DNA of 64,000 bases from Pseudomonas sp. PDM04 (GTDB lineage Bacteria > Pseudomonadota > Gammaproteobacteria > Pseudomonadales > Pseudomonadaceae): contig NZ_JACVAI010000002.1 in the NCBI RefSeq assembly GCF_014851765.1, positions 496,001-560,000 of the forward strand, given 5' to 3'. Made by a program: the position numbers and the translations under genes. Shown piece by piece: positions 1 to 9,256 of the stretch. The notes below the pieces were generated by a model. The model searched no databases, had not been told where the DNA came from, and saw only the letters and a list, made by a program, of their open reading frames with translations. How positions within the stretch are numbered: position 1 is the stretch's first letter; every line of letters begins with the position of its first letter.

Positions 1-1032
1 GTAATCGAGGTTCGGCACGGCAGCCGCCACGTGCGCCATGGCCATCAGGCTGATGCCCAGGTGCGAGTTGGAATGCATCGACACGCCAAGGCCAAAGGTT
101 TCGCACATTTTCGCCAGCGCCTGGGTATCCCGCAGGCCGCCCCAGTAATGGTGGTCGGCGAGGACGATCTGCACGCTGTTCAAGGCCACGCTGCGGCGGA
201 ATTCGTCGAAATCGGTGACCACCATGTTGGTCGCCAGCGGCAGCCCGGTGCGCTTGTGCAGCTCGGCCATGCCGTCGAGGCCGGGGGTCGGGTCTTCGTA
301 ATACTGCAGGTCGTCACCGAGCAGTTCGGCCATGCGGATCGAGGTTTCCAGCGACCAATTGCCATTGGGGTCGATGCGCAGCGGATAACCGGGAAAGGCC
401 TTTTTCAGCGCCTTGATGCATGACACTTCATGCTCGGGCGGCAGCGTGCCGGCCTTGAGCTTGATGCTCTTGAAACCGTAGGCCTCGATCATCCGCCGGG
501 CCTGGGCGACGATCTGCGCTTCGCTCAGCGCCTCCCCCCAGTTGTCCGGTTTGTAGGGGGAATCCACATGCTCGGCGTACTTGAAAAACAGGTAGGCGCT
601 GAACGGGATCTCGTCGCGAATCGCCCCGCCCAGCAGGTCCACCAGAGGCACATTCAACGAATGCGCCTGCAAATCCAGGAACGCCACTTCGAACGCCGAA
701 TAGGCGTTGCTCACTGCCTTGCTGGCGTGGGAACCCGGCGCCAGTTCCGCGCCGGCCAGGCTTGCGGGTTTGTTCGCCGCCACGGTGGCCTGGACGATGC
801 GCCGCAGTTGATTGAGGTCGAACGGGTCGAGGCCGATCAGTTGCGACTGCAATTGTTGCTGGATCGCCAGCGCCGGAGCGTCGCCGTAGCTTTCCCCCAG
901 ACCGATGTAGCCGGTGTCGCTCTCGATTTCGATGATTGAGCGCAGTGCAAAGGGTTCGTGAATCCCGCTGGCATTGAGCAGCGGCGGATCGCGGAAGGCG
1001 ATGGGGGTTACGGTGACTCGGGTGATTTTCAA
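1..1032 (-). CDS. gudD: Glucarate dehydratase GudD (3' end cut by window edge)
   Basis: Enolase-superfamily enzyme that dehydrates D-glucarate to 5-keto-4-deoxyglucarate in the cytoplasm. The visible 344 codons carry the family marks in order: KSIKLKAG (K-x-K base), DPNGNWS and YYEDP metal-binding stretches, NMVVTDFDEF, ADHHYWGG and MHSNSHLGIS, the last typical of glucarate dehydratases. The C-terminal part lies outside the window. The only plausible start is TTG at 1032, whose last two bases overlap the TGA stop of the upstream MFS gene, so the two are translationally coupled. Pairing with an ACS-family permease fits glucarate/galactarate use. Confidence 0.92.
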   Translation of the reverse strand, partial: MKITRVTVTPIAFRDPPLLNASGIHEPFALRSIIEIESDTGYIGLGESYGDAPALAIQQQLQSQLIGLDPFDLNQLRRIVQATVAANKPASLAGAELAPGSHASKAVSNAYSAFEVAFLDLQAHSLNVPLVDLLGGAIRDEIPFSAYLFFKYAEHVDSPYKPDNWGEALSEAQIVAQARRMIEAYGFKSIKLKAGTLPPEHEVSCIKALKKAFPGYPLRIDPNGNWSLETSIRMAELLGDDLQYYEDPTPGLDGMAELHKRTGLPLATNMVVTDFDEFRRSVALNSVQIVLADHHYWGGLRDTQALAKMCETFGLGVSMHSNSHLGISLMAMAHVAAAVPNLDY

Positions 1033-2426
1033 GAGGCGGCTCCCTTTGGATCAGGTTTCAGTGCAGGGTGATTCAAGGCGGTGTGTGGCGCGGCGGTCGG
1101 TTGACCGTGGGCAGGGCCACGGGGCGCCGTGCGGGCGAAGAAGATCACCACGGCCGCGACCAGCGACGTCGCCGCCAGGCCGTAAAGGCCCCCTTCGATG
1201 GAGCCGGTTTTCTGCTCCAGGAAACCGAAGGTCGCGGGCGCGACAAAGCCGCCGAGGTTGCCGATGGAGTTGATCAGGGCGATCACCGCCGCCGCGATGC
1301 GCGCGTCGAGGTAGCCTTGGGGAATCGGCCAGAACAAGGCCGAGGCGGCCTTGAACCCGATCGCGGCAAAACAGATGGCAACGAAGGCGAATACCGGCCC
1401 GCCGGTGGTGGACATGAACATGCCGAATGCTGCGATTACCAGGGTCAGGGCGACCCAGGCCTGCTGGTGTTTCCACCGGGCAGCCATGGCCGCGAAGCCA
1501 TACATCGCGACGATGGAAATGATCCACGGAATCGAGTTGAACAGGCCGACCTGGAAGTCGCCGAGATTGCCCATTTTCTTGATCATGCTCGGCAGCCAGA
1601 ATGTCGCGCCATAGATGGTCAGGGCGATGGAAAAGTAGATGAAGCAGAACAGCGCGATCTGTTTGTCCGCCAGCAACCTGAACATCGACGGCTTGACCGT
1701 CTGCGTGGCTTCACGAGCCTTCTGCTCCGAGGCGATGGCGTCGATCAGGGCGTCTTTCTCTTCGGCGCTCAACCAGTTCGCCTGACGCGGATGGGACTGC
1801 AGCCAGAACCAGACGAACCCGCAGAGCACGATCGAGGCAAAACCTTCGATCAGGAACATCCATTGCCAGCCGTGCAGGCTCAAACCGCTGACGTGCAACA
1901 GGGCACCGGACACCGGTCCGGAGATCACCGAGGCGATGGCCGAGCCGCTGAGGAAAATTGCCATGGCCTTGCCACGTTCGGTCGACGGCAGCCATTGGGT
2001 GAAGTAGTAAATGATGCCGGGAAAGAACCCCGCCTCGGCCGCACCGAGAATGAAGCGCAACACATAGAAGCTGGTCTCGCCACGCACGAACGCCATGGCC
2101 ATGGCCGCCGCGCCCCAGGTGAACATGATGCGCGTCAGCCAGGCCCGGGCGCCGTAGCGTTGCAGCAGCATGTTGGAAGGCACTTCGAAGATGGCGTAAC
2201 CGATGAAGAACAAGCCGGCACCCAGGCCATAGGCCGCAGCGCCGATGCCCAGGTCGGTTTCCAGGTGACTGCGGACGAAACCGATGTTGACCCGGTCGAT
2301 GTAGTTGACGATGAACATCACCACGAACAGTGGCAGCACATGGCGTTTCACCTTGGCCGCCGCGCGGGCCAGCGCCGACGGGTCCGGGGAACTCTGGAGG
2401 GTTTTCAAGGGGCGACTCCCGTTCAT
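1029..2426 (-). CDS. gudP: MFS permease, probable D-glucarate/galactarate transporter
   Basis: Predicted 465-residue inner-membrane transporter with about 12 hydrophobic segments. The first segment is followed by NYIDRVNIG, the usual signature of the anion:cation symporter (ACS) family that includes GudP and phthalate permeases. The open frame extends upstream to 2597, but that part overlaps the divergent LysR gene and its operator, so I chose the ATG at 2426 (MNGSRPLKT). Its stop overlaps the gudD start, which gives the substrate by context. Specificity for glucarate is an inference from this linkage. Confidence 0.85.
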   Translation of the reverse strand: MNGSRPLKTLQSSPDPSALARAAAKVKRHVLPLFVVMFIVNYIDRVNIGFVRSHLETDLGIGAAAYGLGAGLFFIGYAIFEVPSNMLLQRYGARAWLTRIMFTWGAAAMAMAFVRGETSFYVLRFILGAAEAGFFPGIIYYFTQWLPSTERGKAMAIFLSGSAIASVISGPVSGALLHVSGLSLHGWQWMFLIEGFASIVLCGFVWFWLQSHPRQANWLSAEEKDALIDAIASEQKAREATQTVKPSMFRLLADKQIALFCFIYFSIALTIYGATFWLPSMIKKMGNLGDFQVGLFNSIPWIISIVAMYGFAAMAARWKHQQAWVALTLVIAAFGMFMSTTGGPVFAFVAICFAAIGFKAASALFWPIPQGYLDARIAAAVIALINSIGNLGGFVAPATFGFLEQKTGSIEGGLYGLAATSLVAAVVIFFARTAPRGPAHGQPTAAPHTALNHPALKPDPKGAAS

Positions 2427-2472
2427 TGTTTTTTTAGGGACGGGTCGATCATGGACGCCGGGATTGATCCCG

Positions 2473-2511
2473 TCTAATCTAACTTGGCACTTGATTGATA
2501 CCTGGATTAGA
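2473..2511. promoter_or_regulatory. Inverted repeat in the gudP-LysR divergent promoter
   Basis: TCTAATC (2473-2479) and GATTAGA (2505-2511) form an exact 7-bp inverted repeat with a 25-bp spacer between the permease and the LysR gene. This is a reasonable binding site for the LysR protein, which would control its own gene and the permease-gudD operon. The right arm ends three bases before the LysR start codon. Confidence 0.5.
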
Positions 2512-2514
2512 TCA

Positions 2515-3417
2515 ATGTTCGAACTGACGCAACTGCGCTGCTTCACCACGGTGGCCACTGAACTCAACTTCCGGCGCGCCGCCGAACGGTTGAACATGAC
2601 CCAACCGCCGCTCAGCCGGCAGATCCAGTTGCTGGAGCATCACCTGGGCGTCGAGCTGTTCACGCGCAGCACCCGCAGTGTGGCGCTGACCGCCGCCGGC
2701 CGGGCGTTTTTCGTCGAAGCGCAGAACCTGCTGGAACGTGCGCAACAGGCCGCCGTCACCGCCCGGCGTTTCGCCGAGGGCGACATCGGCTCGGTGAACA
2801 TCAGTTTTGTCGGCAGCGCGGTGTACGAATTCCTGCCCAAGGTGATCGCCGAAGCACGCCTCAAGCAGCCCCAGGTCAAAATCGACCTGGCGGAAATGAA
2901 CACTTACCAGCAGCACGAAGCATTGCGCGCACGTCGCATCGACCTGGGCATCGTGCGTGCGCCCCTGCTCGAACCCGGTTACGCCACCGAATGCCTGGTG
3001 CGCGAACCCTTCGTGCTGGCGGTGCCCAGCCGTCACCGGTTGGCCAGCGCCGACACGGTCTCGGTCAGCGACCTCGATGGGCAACCCTTCCTGATGTACT
3101 CCCACGCCGCCTACCCGCCGTTCAACGAACTGCTGACCGGCATGCTGCGCTCGGCCCGCGTGGCCCCGGAGTACGTGCAATGGCTCGGTTCGTCGCTGAC
3201 CATCCTGGCACTGGTCAACGCCGGCATGGGCCTGGCCCTGGTGCCGCGCTGCGCCAGCAGTGTGGTGTTCAAGAACGTGGTGTTTCGCGACATCGACCTG
3301 GGCGAAGGCGTGCAGAGCGAGCTGCACCTGATCTGGCGGGAAAACAACGACAACCCGGCGTTCGCGATGTTGCTGGAAGCGATTCGCACGGCGGTGCGAG
3401 AGGGTTGGGGGGCTTAG
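2515..3417 (+). CDS. LysR-family regulator of the gud operon
   Basis: A 300-residue LysR regulator. Residues 1-60 form the winged helix-turn-helix (MFELTQLRCFTTVA..., with TQPPLSRQIQLLE as recognition region) and the rest is the periplasmic-binding-like effector domain. It is transcribed away from the permease-gudD pair, the standard arrangement for a local regulator. The start at 2515 gives the normal LysR N-terminus; there is no good ribosome-binding site and an inverted repeat lies just upstream, which would suit autoregulation. The effector is probably glucarate or a relative, by context only. Confidence 0.88.
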   Translation: MFELTQLRCFTTVATELNFRRAAERLNMTQPPLSRQIQLLEHHLGVELFTRSTRSVALTAAGRAFFVEAQNLLERAQQAAVTARRFAEGDIGSVNISFVGSAVYEFLPKVIAEARLKQPQVKIDLAEMNTYQQHEALRARRIDLGIVRAPLLEPGYATECLVREPFVLAVPSRHRLASADTVSVSDLDGQPFLMYSHAAYPPFNELLTGMLRSARVAPEYVQWLGSSLTILALVNAGMGLALVPRCASSVVFKNVVFRDIDLGEGVQSELHLIWRENNDNPAFAMLLEAIRTAVREGWGA

Positions 3418-3434
3418 CGATTCAGATACAGGGC

Positions 3435-3470
3435 CACTGTGGGAGCGGGTTTGCCCGCTCCTGCAGGGCC
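3435..3470. repeat. REP-type hairpin between convergent genes
   Basis: GGAGCGGG (3442-3449), a TTTG loop and CCCGCTCC (3454-3461) form a perfect 8-bp stem. This is the common Pseudomonas intergenic REP core. It lies between the convergent LysR and SDR genes and may limit read-through from both sides. Confidence 0.75.
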
Positions 3471-3500
3471 GAGTCAGGCCAATGAAACCGCAGACTTGCT

Positions 3501-4292
3501 TTACAGATACTCGACATTCCCGTCGACACTGATGGCCTGGCCGGTGATGTTCACCGCTGCCCGCGAGGACAGGAACAGCGCCATCGCGGCGACGTCCTCC
3601 ATGGTGACCATCCGGCGCAACGAGATTTTCTCCAGGTACTGCTCGCGCATGCTGTCAAAATCGATGCCCAGCGCCTGGGCCCTGGCGTCGATGACCCGAT
3701 CCATGCGCTCGCCTTCCACCACCCCCGGCAAGATGGCGTTGACCCGGATGTTGTCAGGCCCCAATTCACCCGCCAGGGATTTCATCAACCCGACTATCGC
3801 CCATTTGGTGGACGCGTACGGTGTCCTGAACGGATACCCGAGCCGGCCCGCCACGGATGACATGGCAATGATGTGGGGGTTCTGCCTGGACTTCTTCAGC
3901 CAAGGCACCGCTTTGCTCAGGAAGAAATACTGGCTGTTCAGGTTGGTCGACACCGTCTGCTCCCATGCATCGCTGTCCAGCGCTTCGATGCTCCCTGTCG
4001 GACCTGCGATGCCGGCGTTGTTGACCAGCACATCAAGCCCGCCCAACAGGGAAATCGCTTCATCCATGACCCGATCGACCTGTTGTTTGATCCCGACATC
4101 CACCACGCCACCGTGCAGGCCGGGAAATTCAAGCTTCATCCGCTCAACCGCGCTGGCGTTGATGTCGCAGACGTAGACCTGTGCACCGACCTCATGAAAC
4201 GCGCGGGCGATCACGGCACCAATGCCTGCGGCCCCACCGGTGATGACCACTTTCAGGTTTGCCGGCGGCGCCAGCAGATCGACAATCTTCAT
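3501..4292 (-). CDS. SDR-family NAD(P)-dependent oxidoreductase
   Basis: Classical 263-residue short-chain dehydrogenase. TGGAAGIG (residues 18-25) is the nucleotide-binding glycine motif, NNAG is at 91-94, Ser145/146 with YASTK (Tyr159, Lys163) gives the catalytic set. The start at 4292 has a strong GAGGAGAAGGGC Shine-Dalgarno region. It is the third gene after the BKACE and MFS genes, so the natural guess is that it oxidises a beta-hydroxy acid to the beta-keto acid that BKACE cleaves. That step is inferred from the order of genes; the family alone does not fix the substrate. Confidence 0.88.
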   Translation of the reverse strand: MKIVDLLAPPANLKVVITGGAAGIGAVIARAFHEVGAQVYVCDINASAVERMKLEFPGLHGGVVDVGIKQQVDRVMDEAISLLGGLDVLVNNAGIAGPTGSIEALDSDAWEQTVSTNLNSQYFFLSKAVPWLKKSRQNPHIIAMSSVAGRLGYPFRTPYASTKWAIVGLMKSLAGELGPDNIRVNAILPGVVEGERMDRVIDARAQALGIDFDSMREQYLEKISLRRMVTMEDVAAMALFLSSRAAVNITGQAISVDGNVEYL

Positions 4293-4304
4293 GCCCTTCT
4301 CCTC

Positions 4305-5627
4305 TTATTGCGTGACCCGCTCGGCCGCCGGACTGACTTCATGACGGATCGCCGAGGCCAGCAGCGGCACCAGCAGCAACCCCAGTATCGCGGCACCGAC
4401 AATCACGTAGAAACCCGATGAGCTCAGCCCCGAGGCTTTCTCTGCAAGCCCGAACAGGTAAGGCCCGGCAAATCCACCGAGCAAGCCGATGGTGTTGATG
4501 AACGCCAACCCGGCCGCAGCCTGAATCCCCTGGAGCCGTTTCATGGCGATAGCCCAGTAGATCGGCAGCACGCCTCCGGCGAAAAACGCGGTGGCGGTAA
4601 ACAGTACGATCCGCAACCACGCCTCATCAATCAAGGTAAACGCCACCGAGCTGGCGATCAGGCAGGCAGTGAACACTCCCAGGCAGTAGCAGTCCCTGGC
4701 AACCTTTCGGTGGATTCGGGGAAGCACCAGGACCCCGGCCAGAAAGCCGATGCCAACGCTGCTCGACAGCAGGCCAACAGTCAGTGGCGAGGTGATGTGC
4801 ATCTGCTGGATGATCGACGGCGTGAAGAACACCAGCCCGACGAACGCCACCTGGTTCAAGAAGTAGATCAGGCCGATCAGCACCGTTGTCGGGCGCTTCA
4901 ACGCCTTGACCCAATGCCCGGAGTACTCGTGCGAGTCCGCATGACCGGGGAGCAAGGCATGTGCCTCCAGGCTCTGCGCTTGTGCCGCGCTCAACCAACG
5001 TGCGTCACGTGGCCGTTCCGGCAACTTAAACCACAGGATCACCCCGACAATGATGCTGGGCAGGCCTTCGAGCAGGAACATCCATTGCCAGCCATGCAGC
5101 CCGCCGATACCGTCCATTTTCATCAGCGCGCCGCCAATCGGATTGCCGATCACCAGGGCCAGCGCCGGCGCCAGGTAAATCCAGCCAATGGCAATCGCAC
5201 GATCCTTGGGCGCGAACCACAGCGTCACCATGTACATGAGCGCAGGAAACAGGCCGGCCTCGGCAATGCCCAGCAAGACCCGAAGCAGATAGAACGACCA
5301 TTCGCCCTGGACGAACATCATGGCCGAGGACAACGCGCCCCAGGTGACCGCGATCCGCGCGATCCAGCGACGCGGCCCGATGCGGTGGGCCAACAGGTTG
5401 CTGGGCACTTCCAGCAGTGCATAACCGAGGAAGAAAATGCCTGCGCCCAGACCATAGGCCGCGGCACTGATGCCCAGGTCGGCGTTGAGGGCAGCCTTGG
5501 CCAAGGCGACGTTGGTTCGGTCCAGATAGGACATGAAGTAAATGGCGCACATCAACGGAATGAGCCGTGTCATCGCCCGGCGGGTGGCCAGCCAGTGCAG
5601 CTCCTCGGTGTTTTGCATGATCGTCAT
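4305..5627 (-). CDS. MFS transporter of the BKACE operon
   Basis: A 440-residue ACS-type major facilitator with about 12 membrane segments and the SYLDRTNVALAK motif after the first helix. The start at 5627 follows an AAGAGG site with seven-base spacing. It sits between the BKACE and SDR genes on the same strand with short gaps, so it probably imports the hydroxy- or keto-acid substrate of that operon. It resembles the gudP-type permease at 1029-2426, but operon membership points to a different substrate. Confidence 0.87.
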   Translation of the reverse strand: MTIMQNTEELHWLATRRAMTRLIPLMCAIYFMSYLDRTNVALAKAALNADLGISAAAYGLGAGIFFLGYALLEVPSNLLAHRIGPRRWIARIAVTWGALSSAMMFVQGEWSFYLLRVLLGIAEAGLFPALMYMVTLWFAPKDRAIAIGWIYLAPALALVIGNPIGGALMKMDGIGGLHGWQWMFLLEGLPSIIVGVILWFKLPERPRDARWLSAAQAQSLEAHALLPGHADSHEYSGHWVKALKRPTTVLIGLIYFLNQVAFVGLVFFTPSIIQQMHITSPLTVGLLSSSVGIGFLAGVLVLPRIHRKVARDCYCLGVFTACLIASSVAFTLIDEAWLRIVLFTATAFFAGGVLPIYWAIAMKRLQGIQAAAGLAFINTIGLLGGFAGPYLFGLAEKASGLSSSGFYVIVGAAILGLLLVPLLASAIRHEVSPAAERVTQ

Positions 5628-5673
5628 GGTGAAGCCTCTTGTTTTTATTTTTCTGGAAGTTCAAGCAGCGGGT

Positions 5674-6612
5674 CTACAGGTGGACATTGTCTCTGCCTTT
5701 GAGGCCGAGCATTTGTCGGGCCTCTTGCGGCGTGGCAATCTCGTACGACAACTCTTCAAGGATGTGGCGCACTTTGCGCACTTGCTCGGCGTTGGTCTTG
5801 GCTTTCACACCTTTGGCCAGGTAGATGCTGTCCTCCAGGCCTACGCGCACATTGCCGCCCATGATCGCGCCCATGGTCACGAACGGCAGTTGATGCCGCC
5901 CTGCCCCGAGAATGGAGAACTGATAGTTTTCTCGGCCAAACAGACGGTCGGCCGTCGCACGCATGATGCTCAGGTTCTCCGGGTCGGCGCCCAGGCCACC
6001 CAGAATGCCAAAGCACGACTGGATGAAAAATGGGGGTTTGACCAGCCCCTGTTCGACGAAATACGCCAGGTTGTAGAGGTGGCCCACGTCGTAGCATTCA
6101 AACTCGAAGCGGGTACCGTACTCACCGAGTTCCAGCATGATGTCGCGGATGTCCTTGAACGTGTTCTTGAACACCACGTCTTCCATCCCTTCGATGTGTT
6201 CCTTTTCCCAGTCATGGCGCCAGGTCGAGATCTTGCGGGCAATCGGGTGGATCGAAAAATTCATCGATCCCATGTTCAGCGAGCACAGCTCCGGCTTGGC
6301 CATCAGCGGGTAGGCAAGCCTCTGCGCCAGCGTCATCCGTGTACTGCCGCCGGTGGTGATGTTGATGATCGCGTCCGTGGCCTCGGCAATGGCCGGGACG
6401 AACTGGCTGAACACGGTCGGGTCCGGCGTCGGCCGTCCATCCAGAGGATCACGCGCATGCAGGTGCAGCACCGCCGCACCCGCCTCAGCCGCCTCGATTG
6501 ACTGTTGCTGGATCTGGGCCGGCGTCAGCGGCAAGTATTCGGACATCGAGGGGGTGTGCGTGGCGCCGGTGATTGCGCACGAAATGATGACTTTGCGGTT
6601 GACTGAACTCAT
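5674..6612 (-). CDS. Beta-keto acid cleavage enzyme (BKACE, DUF849 family)
   Basis: 312-residue member of the family of 3-keto-5-aminohexanoate cleavage enzyme. These zinc enzymes condense a beta-keto acid with acetyl-CoA and split it into acetoacetate and a new acyl-CoA. HLHARD at residues 50-55 provides the two metal-binding histidines; TGGS near 87-90 and a Glu near 228 match the usual third ligand region. It is the first gene of an operon with an MFS transporter and an SDR, divergent from an AraC regulator. The family covers many substrates (amino, betaine and aliphatic keto acids), so the exact one is open. Confidence 0.87.
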   Translation of the reverse strand: MSSVNRKVIISCAITGATHTPSMSEYLPLTPAQIQQQSIEAAEAGAAVLHLHARDPLDGRPTPDPTVFSQFVPAIAEATDAIINITTGGSTRMTLAQRLAYPLMAKPELCSLNMGSMNFSIHPIARKISTWRHDWEKEHIEGMEDVVFKNTFKDIRDIMLELGEYGTRFEFECYDVGHLYNLAYFVEQGLVKPPFFIQSCFGILGGLGADPENLSIMRATADRLFGRENYQFSILGAGRHQLPFVTMGAIMGGNVRVGLEDSIYLAKGVKAKTNAEQVRKVRHILEELSYEIATPQEARQMLGLKGRDNVHL

Positions 6613-6701
6613 GGGGTAATCCGAATTGTTATGGTTATCGACGGGTGTTCGCAGCCGCCTTTCGTGAGACGAGCTTATTGAATTTACCGGGCGATAGTAA
6701 G

Positions 6702-6738
6702 ATCCTTAACGGACACCAATGAATCCCTAAGGGACACC
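6702..6738 (+). promoter_or_regulatory. Paired direct-repeat operator, 21-bp period
   Basis: ATCCTTAACGGACACC (6702-6717) is repeated as ATCCCTAAGGGACACC (6723-6738), 14 of 16 bases identical and exactly 21 bp apart, two helical turns. Such pairs are typical for AraC-family proteins. It lies 16 bp before the AraC start and about 90 bp upstream of the BKACE start, so it could serve both. A related pair precedes the OprD porin gene. Confidence 0.65.
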
Positions 6739-6753
6739 TTCAGGAGTTAACCC

Positions 6754-7782
6754 ATGGCGCTGAAAATGCCCCTGTTCAATGAGCGTATCTACGCGCCCTA
6801 CAAGATCGCGGCGCTGGTGGAGGTGTTAAGCGAACAAGGCATCGCCCCGGCGGACAGCCTCAAAGGCAGCGGCGTCGCCGAGGAAGCAATCTATGACGCG
6901 ACCGCACTGACTTCGGTGCGGCAATACGCGGCGGTCTGCAGTAACGCGGTGTCGCTGTCCACAGACCCCGCCACCCCCTTCAAGACCGGCTCGCGCCTCC
7001 ATCTGTCGGCCTATGGCATGTATGGCTATGCGCTGATGTCCTGTCTGTCATTGCGCGACTATTTCCGGCTCGGGGTGAAATACCACTCCCTCGCCACGCC
7101 GACCTTGACGATCGAATGGCACGAGTATGAGAACGAGGCCGTATGGACCTTTCCCGATGCGTCCAACCCGGTGCCATCGATGGAAATCAAACGGTTTCTG
7201 ATCGAACAGCAATTCACCCAACACGTCACCCACCTGCAGGACGTGTTCGGCAGAAGCTGTCCGCCGACCAAAGCCTGTTTTTCCTATGCCGCGCCGGCGC
7301 ACGCCAGCCTTTACGAACAATACCTGGGCTGCCCGTGTGTCTTCGACCACGATCAATGCGAGCTGCACTACGACAGTTCGATTCTCGAGCAAAAGCCCCA
7401 TCTGGCCCATCGGCTGACAGCGACGGTGCTGCAGGAAACCTGTGATCGCCTGATCGGCCAGGCGAAAGTGTCGTCGGGCATCTCCGGCGAGGTGTATCAG
7501 ATGATGATGCAAACACCGGGCGCGTTTCCGGACATGGAAACCGTGGCGGAAAAACTGCACATGACCACCCGCAACCTGCGCCGCAAATTGCAGGACGAGG
7601 GCACCTCGTTCGTGGCCATTACCGATGACGTCAGGTGTTCGCTGGCCATCGAATACCTCAAGACCACAATCATGAGCACGGACGATATTGCGCTTCTGCT
7701 GGGGTTCTCGGAGCCGACCAACTTTCGTCGCGCCTTCAAGCGCTGGACCGGCAAAACCACCAGGGACTACCGCCAGGGATGA
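6754..7782 (+). CDS. AraC-family regulator with arabinose-binding-type N-terminal domain
   Basis: 342-residue regulator of the OruR/ArgR-like group. An N-terminal ligand domain (about residues 20-210) is followed by a C-terminal double helix-turn-helix of AraC type, ending in the usual GFSEPTNFRRAFKRWTGKT block. The start at 6754 has an AGGAG site. It is divergent from the BKACE operon and followed by an OprD porin on the other strand. The direct-repeat pairs in front of both units make it the likely local activator; its inducer would be the pathway substrate or product. Confidence 0.88.
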   Translation: MALKMPLFNERIYAPYKIAALVEVLSEQGIAPADSLKGSGVAEEAIYDATALTSVRQYAAVCSNAVSLSTDPATPFKTGSRLHLSAYGMYGYALMSCLSLRDYFRLGVKYHSLATPTLTIEWHEYENEAVWTFPDASNPVPSMEIKRFLIEQQFTQHVTHLQDVFGRSCPPTKACFSYAAPAHASLYEQYLGCPCVFDHDQCELHYDSSILEQKPHLAHRLTATVLQETCDRLIGQAKVSSGISGEVYQMMMQTPGAFPDMETVAEKLHMTTRNLRRKLQDEGTSFVAITDDVRCSLAIEYLKTTIMSTDDIALLLGFSEPTNFRRAFKRWTGKTTRDYRQG

Positions 7783-7821
7783 GGGTGATGGTCGCGCGGT
7801 CGATCCATCACCCTTGGCGCC

Positions 7822-9087
7822 TTAGAGAATGGACAGCGGGTAACTGACGATCAACCGGTTTTCGTTGAAGTCCGCCAGACTGAAATCGCGTTTGATCACC
7901 GAGTTGCGCCAGCGGATGGACAGGTTTTTCAGGGTGCCGCCTTGTACGACATACGTCAATTCGGATTCCCGCCCCCACTCCCTGCCGTCGGTGACACCAC
8001 CGCTGTGGACATCGGAGCCGTTAATGTAACGGTTCATCAGGGTCAGCCCCGGCATGCCCAATCCGGCGAAATCGAAGTCATGGCGAATTTGCCAGGAGCG
8101 CTCATTGGCGAAGTCATAACTGTTACTGAAACTATCGTTCGCCAGTGTTGCACCGCTGGTGCCGTTGAGGCGCATCCAGTTATCGCCTTGCACTTTTTGC
8201 AGGCCCAGATAAAACGTACTGGCCTGAAAACGTGCGGACAACAAGGCGGACCAGGTTTTGTTATCGAGTGCACCTGCCAGTTTCTTGCCGTCGTCCTCGC
8301 CGCTGAAATAACCGAGGTTCGCACCTAACACCCATTGCCCCACGGGTTGTGTGTGGGTCAGATTGAAATAGCGCTGATGATAGATATCCTCCAACTGTGC
8401 GTACCACGCGCCAACCTGAGTCCGTTTGTCATTGAACGCATATTCCACACCGGCAAAGTTGAAGCGATCGGACGTTGCGTCCGGCCGATTGAACATCGAC
8501 ATCCGCTCCATACTCGCGTCATTGCGTGGACTGTTTCCACGAAACTGCCCGCCGTTGAACGTGAAGTTGTCCAGGTCTTTCGAAGTGATTTGTGCACCGC
8601 GAAATGTTTGCGGGAGTGATCGGCCGTCATCCGAGCGAATCACCGGCAGCGCGACGGCCCATTCACCAATGCGCGCCTGGGTCCTGGCGAAGCGCACTTT
8701 CGCGGCGACCGCCAGGCGTCCGAAGTCATCCGCCGGTCGCCCATCGGCATGCACTGGCAAGAGCTGCGTGTTGGTGGTGCCCCTGCCGCCATCGAGCTTT
8801 TGCGAATAAAGACCCAGGGCGTCGACGCCGAACCCGACTGCTCCCGAGGTAAACCCGGATCGCGCATCGATGATCACACTCTGCGTCCATTCCTCGGCCT
8901 TCGCTTGCGGGTAGTTGCGTTCGGTGAAGTTGCGGTTGATGTAGTAGTTTCTGAAGTTGGCGCTGACCTGCGCATCATCGACGAAGCCCTCGGCCATCGA
9001 GGCAAGCGGCATCAGCGCACCGCCCAACAATAGACATTTGAATGAGCTCGAAACAGCGTGTTGAGTGACCCGGGCGTAATATCGCAT
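7822..9087 (-). CDS. OprD-family outer-membrane porin
   Basis: 421-residue porin with an N-terminal signal peptide (cleavage near SMAEG, about residue 32) and the OprD hallmarks: the FVDDAQVSANFRNYYINR opening, EWTQSVI, GFGVDALGLYSQKLDGG, and a final strand ending in NRLIVSYPLSIL. Such channels admit small carboxylates or basic amino acids. It is separated from the AraC gene by 39 bp on the opposite strand, and its upstream region carries the same type of 21-bp-period repeat, so it is probably the outer-membrane entry for the BKACE pathway substrate. Confidence 0.9.
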   Translation of the reverse strand: MRYYARVTQHAVSSSFKCLLLGGALMPLASMAEGFVDDAQVSANFRNYYINRNFTERNYPQAKAEEWTQSVIIDARSGFTSGAVGFGVDALGLYSQKLDGGRGTTNTQLLPVHADGRPADDFGRLAVAAKVRFARTQARIGEWAVALPVIRSDDGRSLPQTFRGAQITSKDLDNFTFNGGQFRGNSPRNDASMERMSMFNRPDATSDRFNFAGVEYAFNDKRTQVGAWYAQLEDIYHQRYFNLTHTQPVGQWVLGANLGYFSGEDDGKKLAGALDNKTWSALLSARFQASTFYLGLQKVQGDNWMRLNGTSGATLANDSFSNSYDFANERSWQIRHDFDFAGLGMPGLTLMNRYINGSDVHSGGVTDGREWGRESELTYVVQGGTLKNLSIRWRNSVIKRDFSLADFNENRLIVSYPLSIL

Positions 9088-9256
9088 ATGAACTCTCTTT
9101 TATTTTTATTAAGAGCGAGACGGTTTATGCAAAACCCGGCGGCCTTTTCCAAGGCGCACTTTAACGTTCGGCAAACGACGTTCAAAGACGCTGCCAAATA
9201 CTTCGCCGAGTGTTTTGCACGAGGCGATACTAGCGGTGTTGAGTTGCAATCATAAG

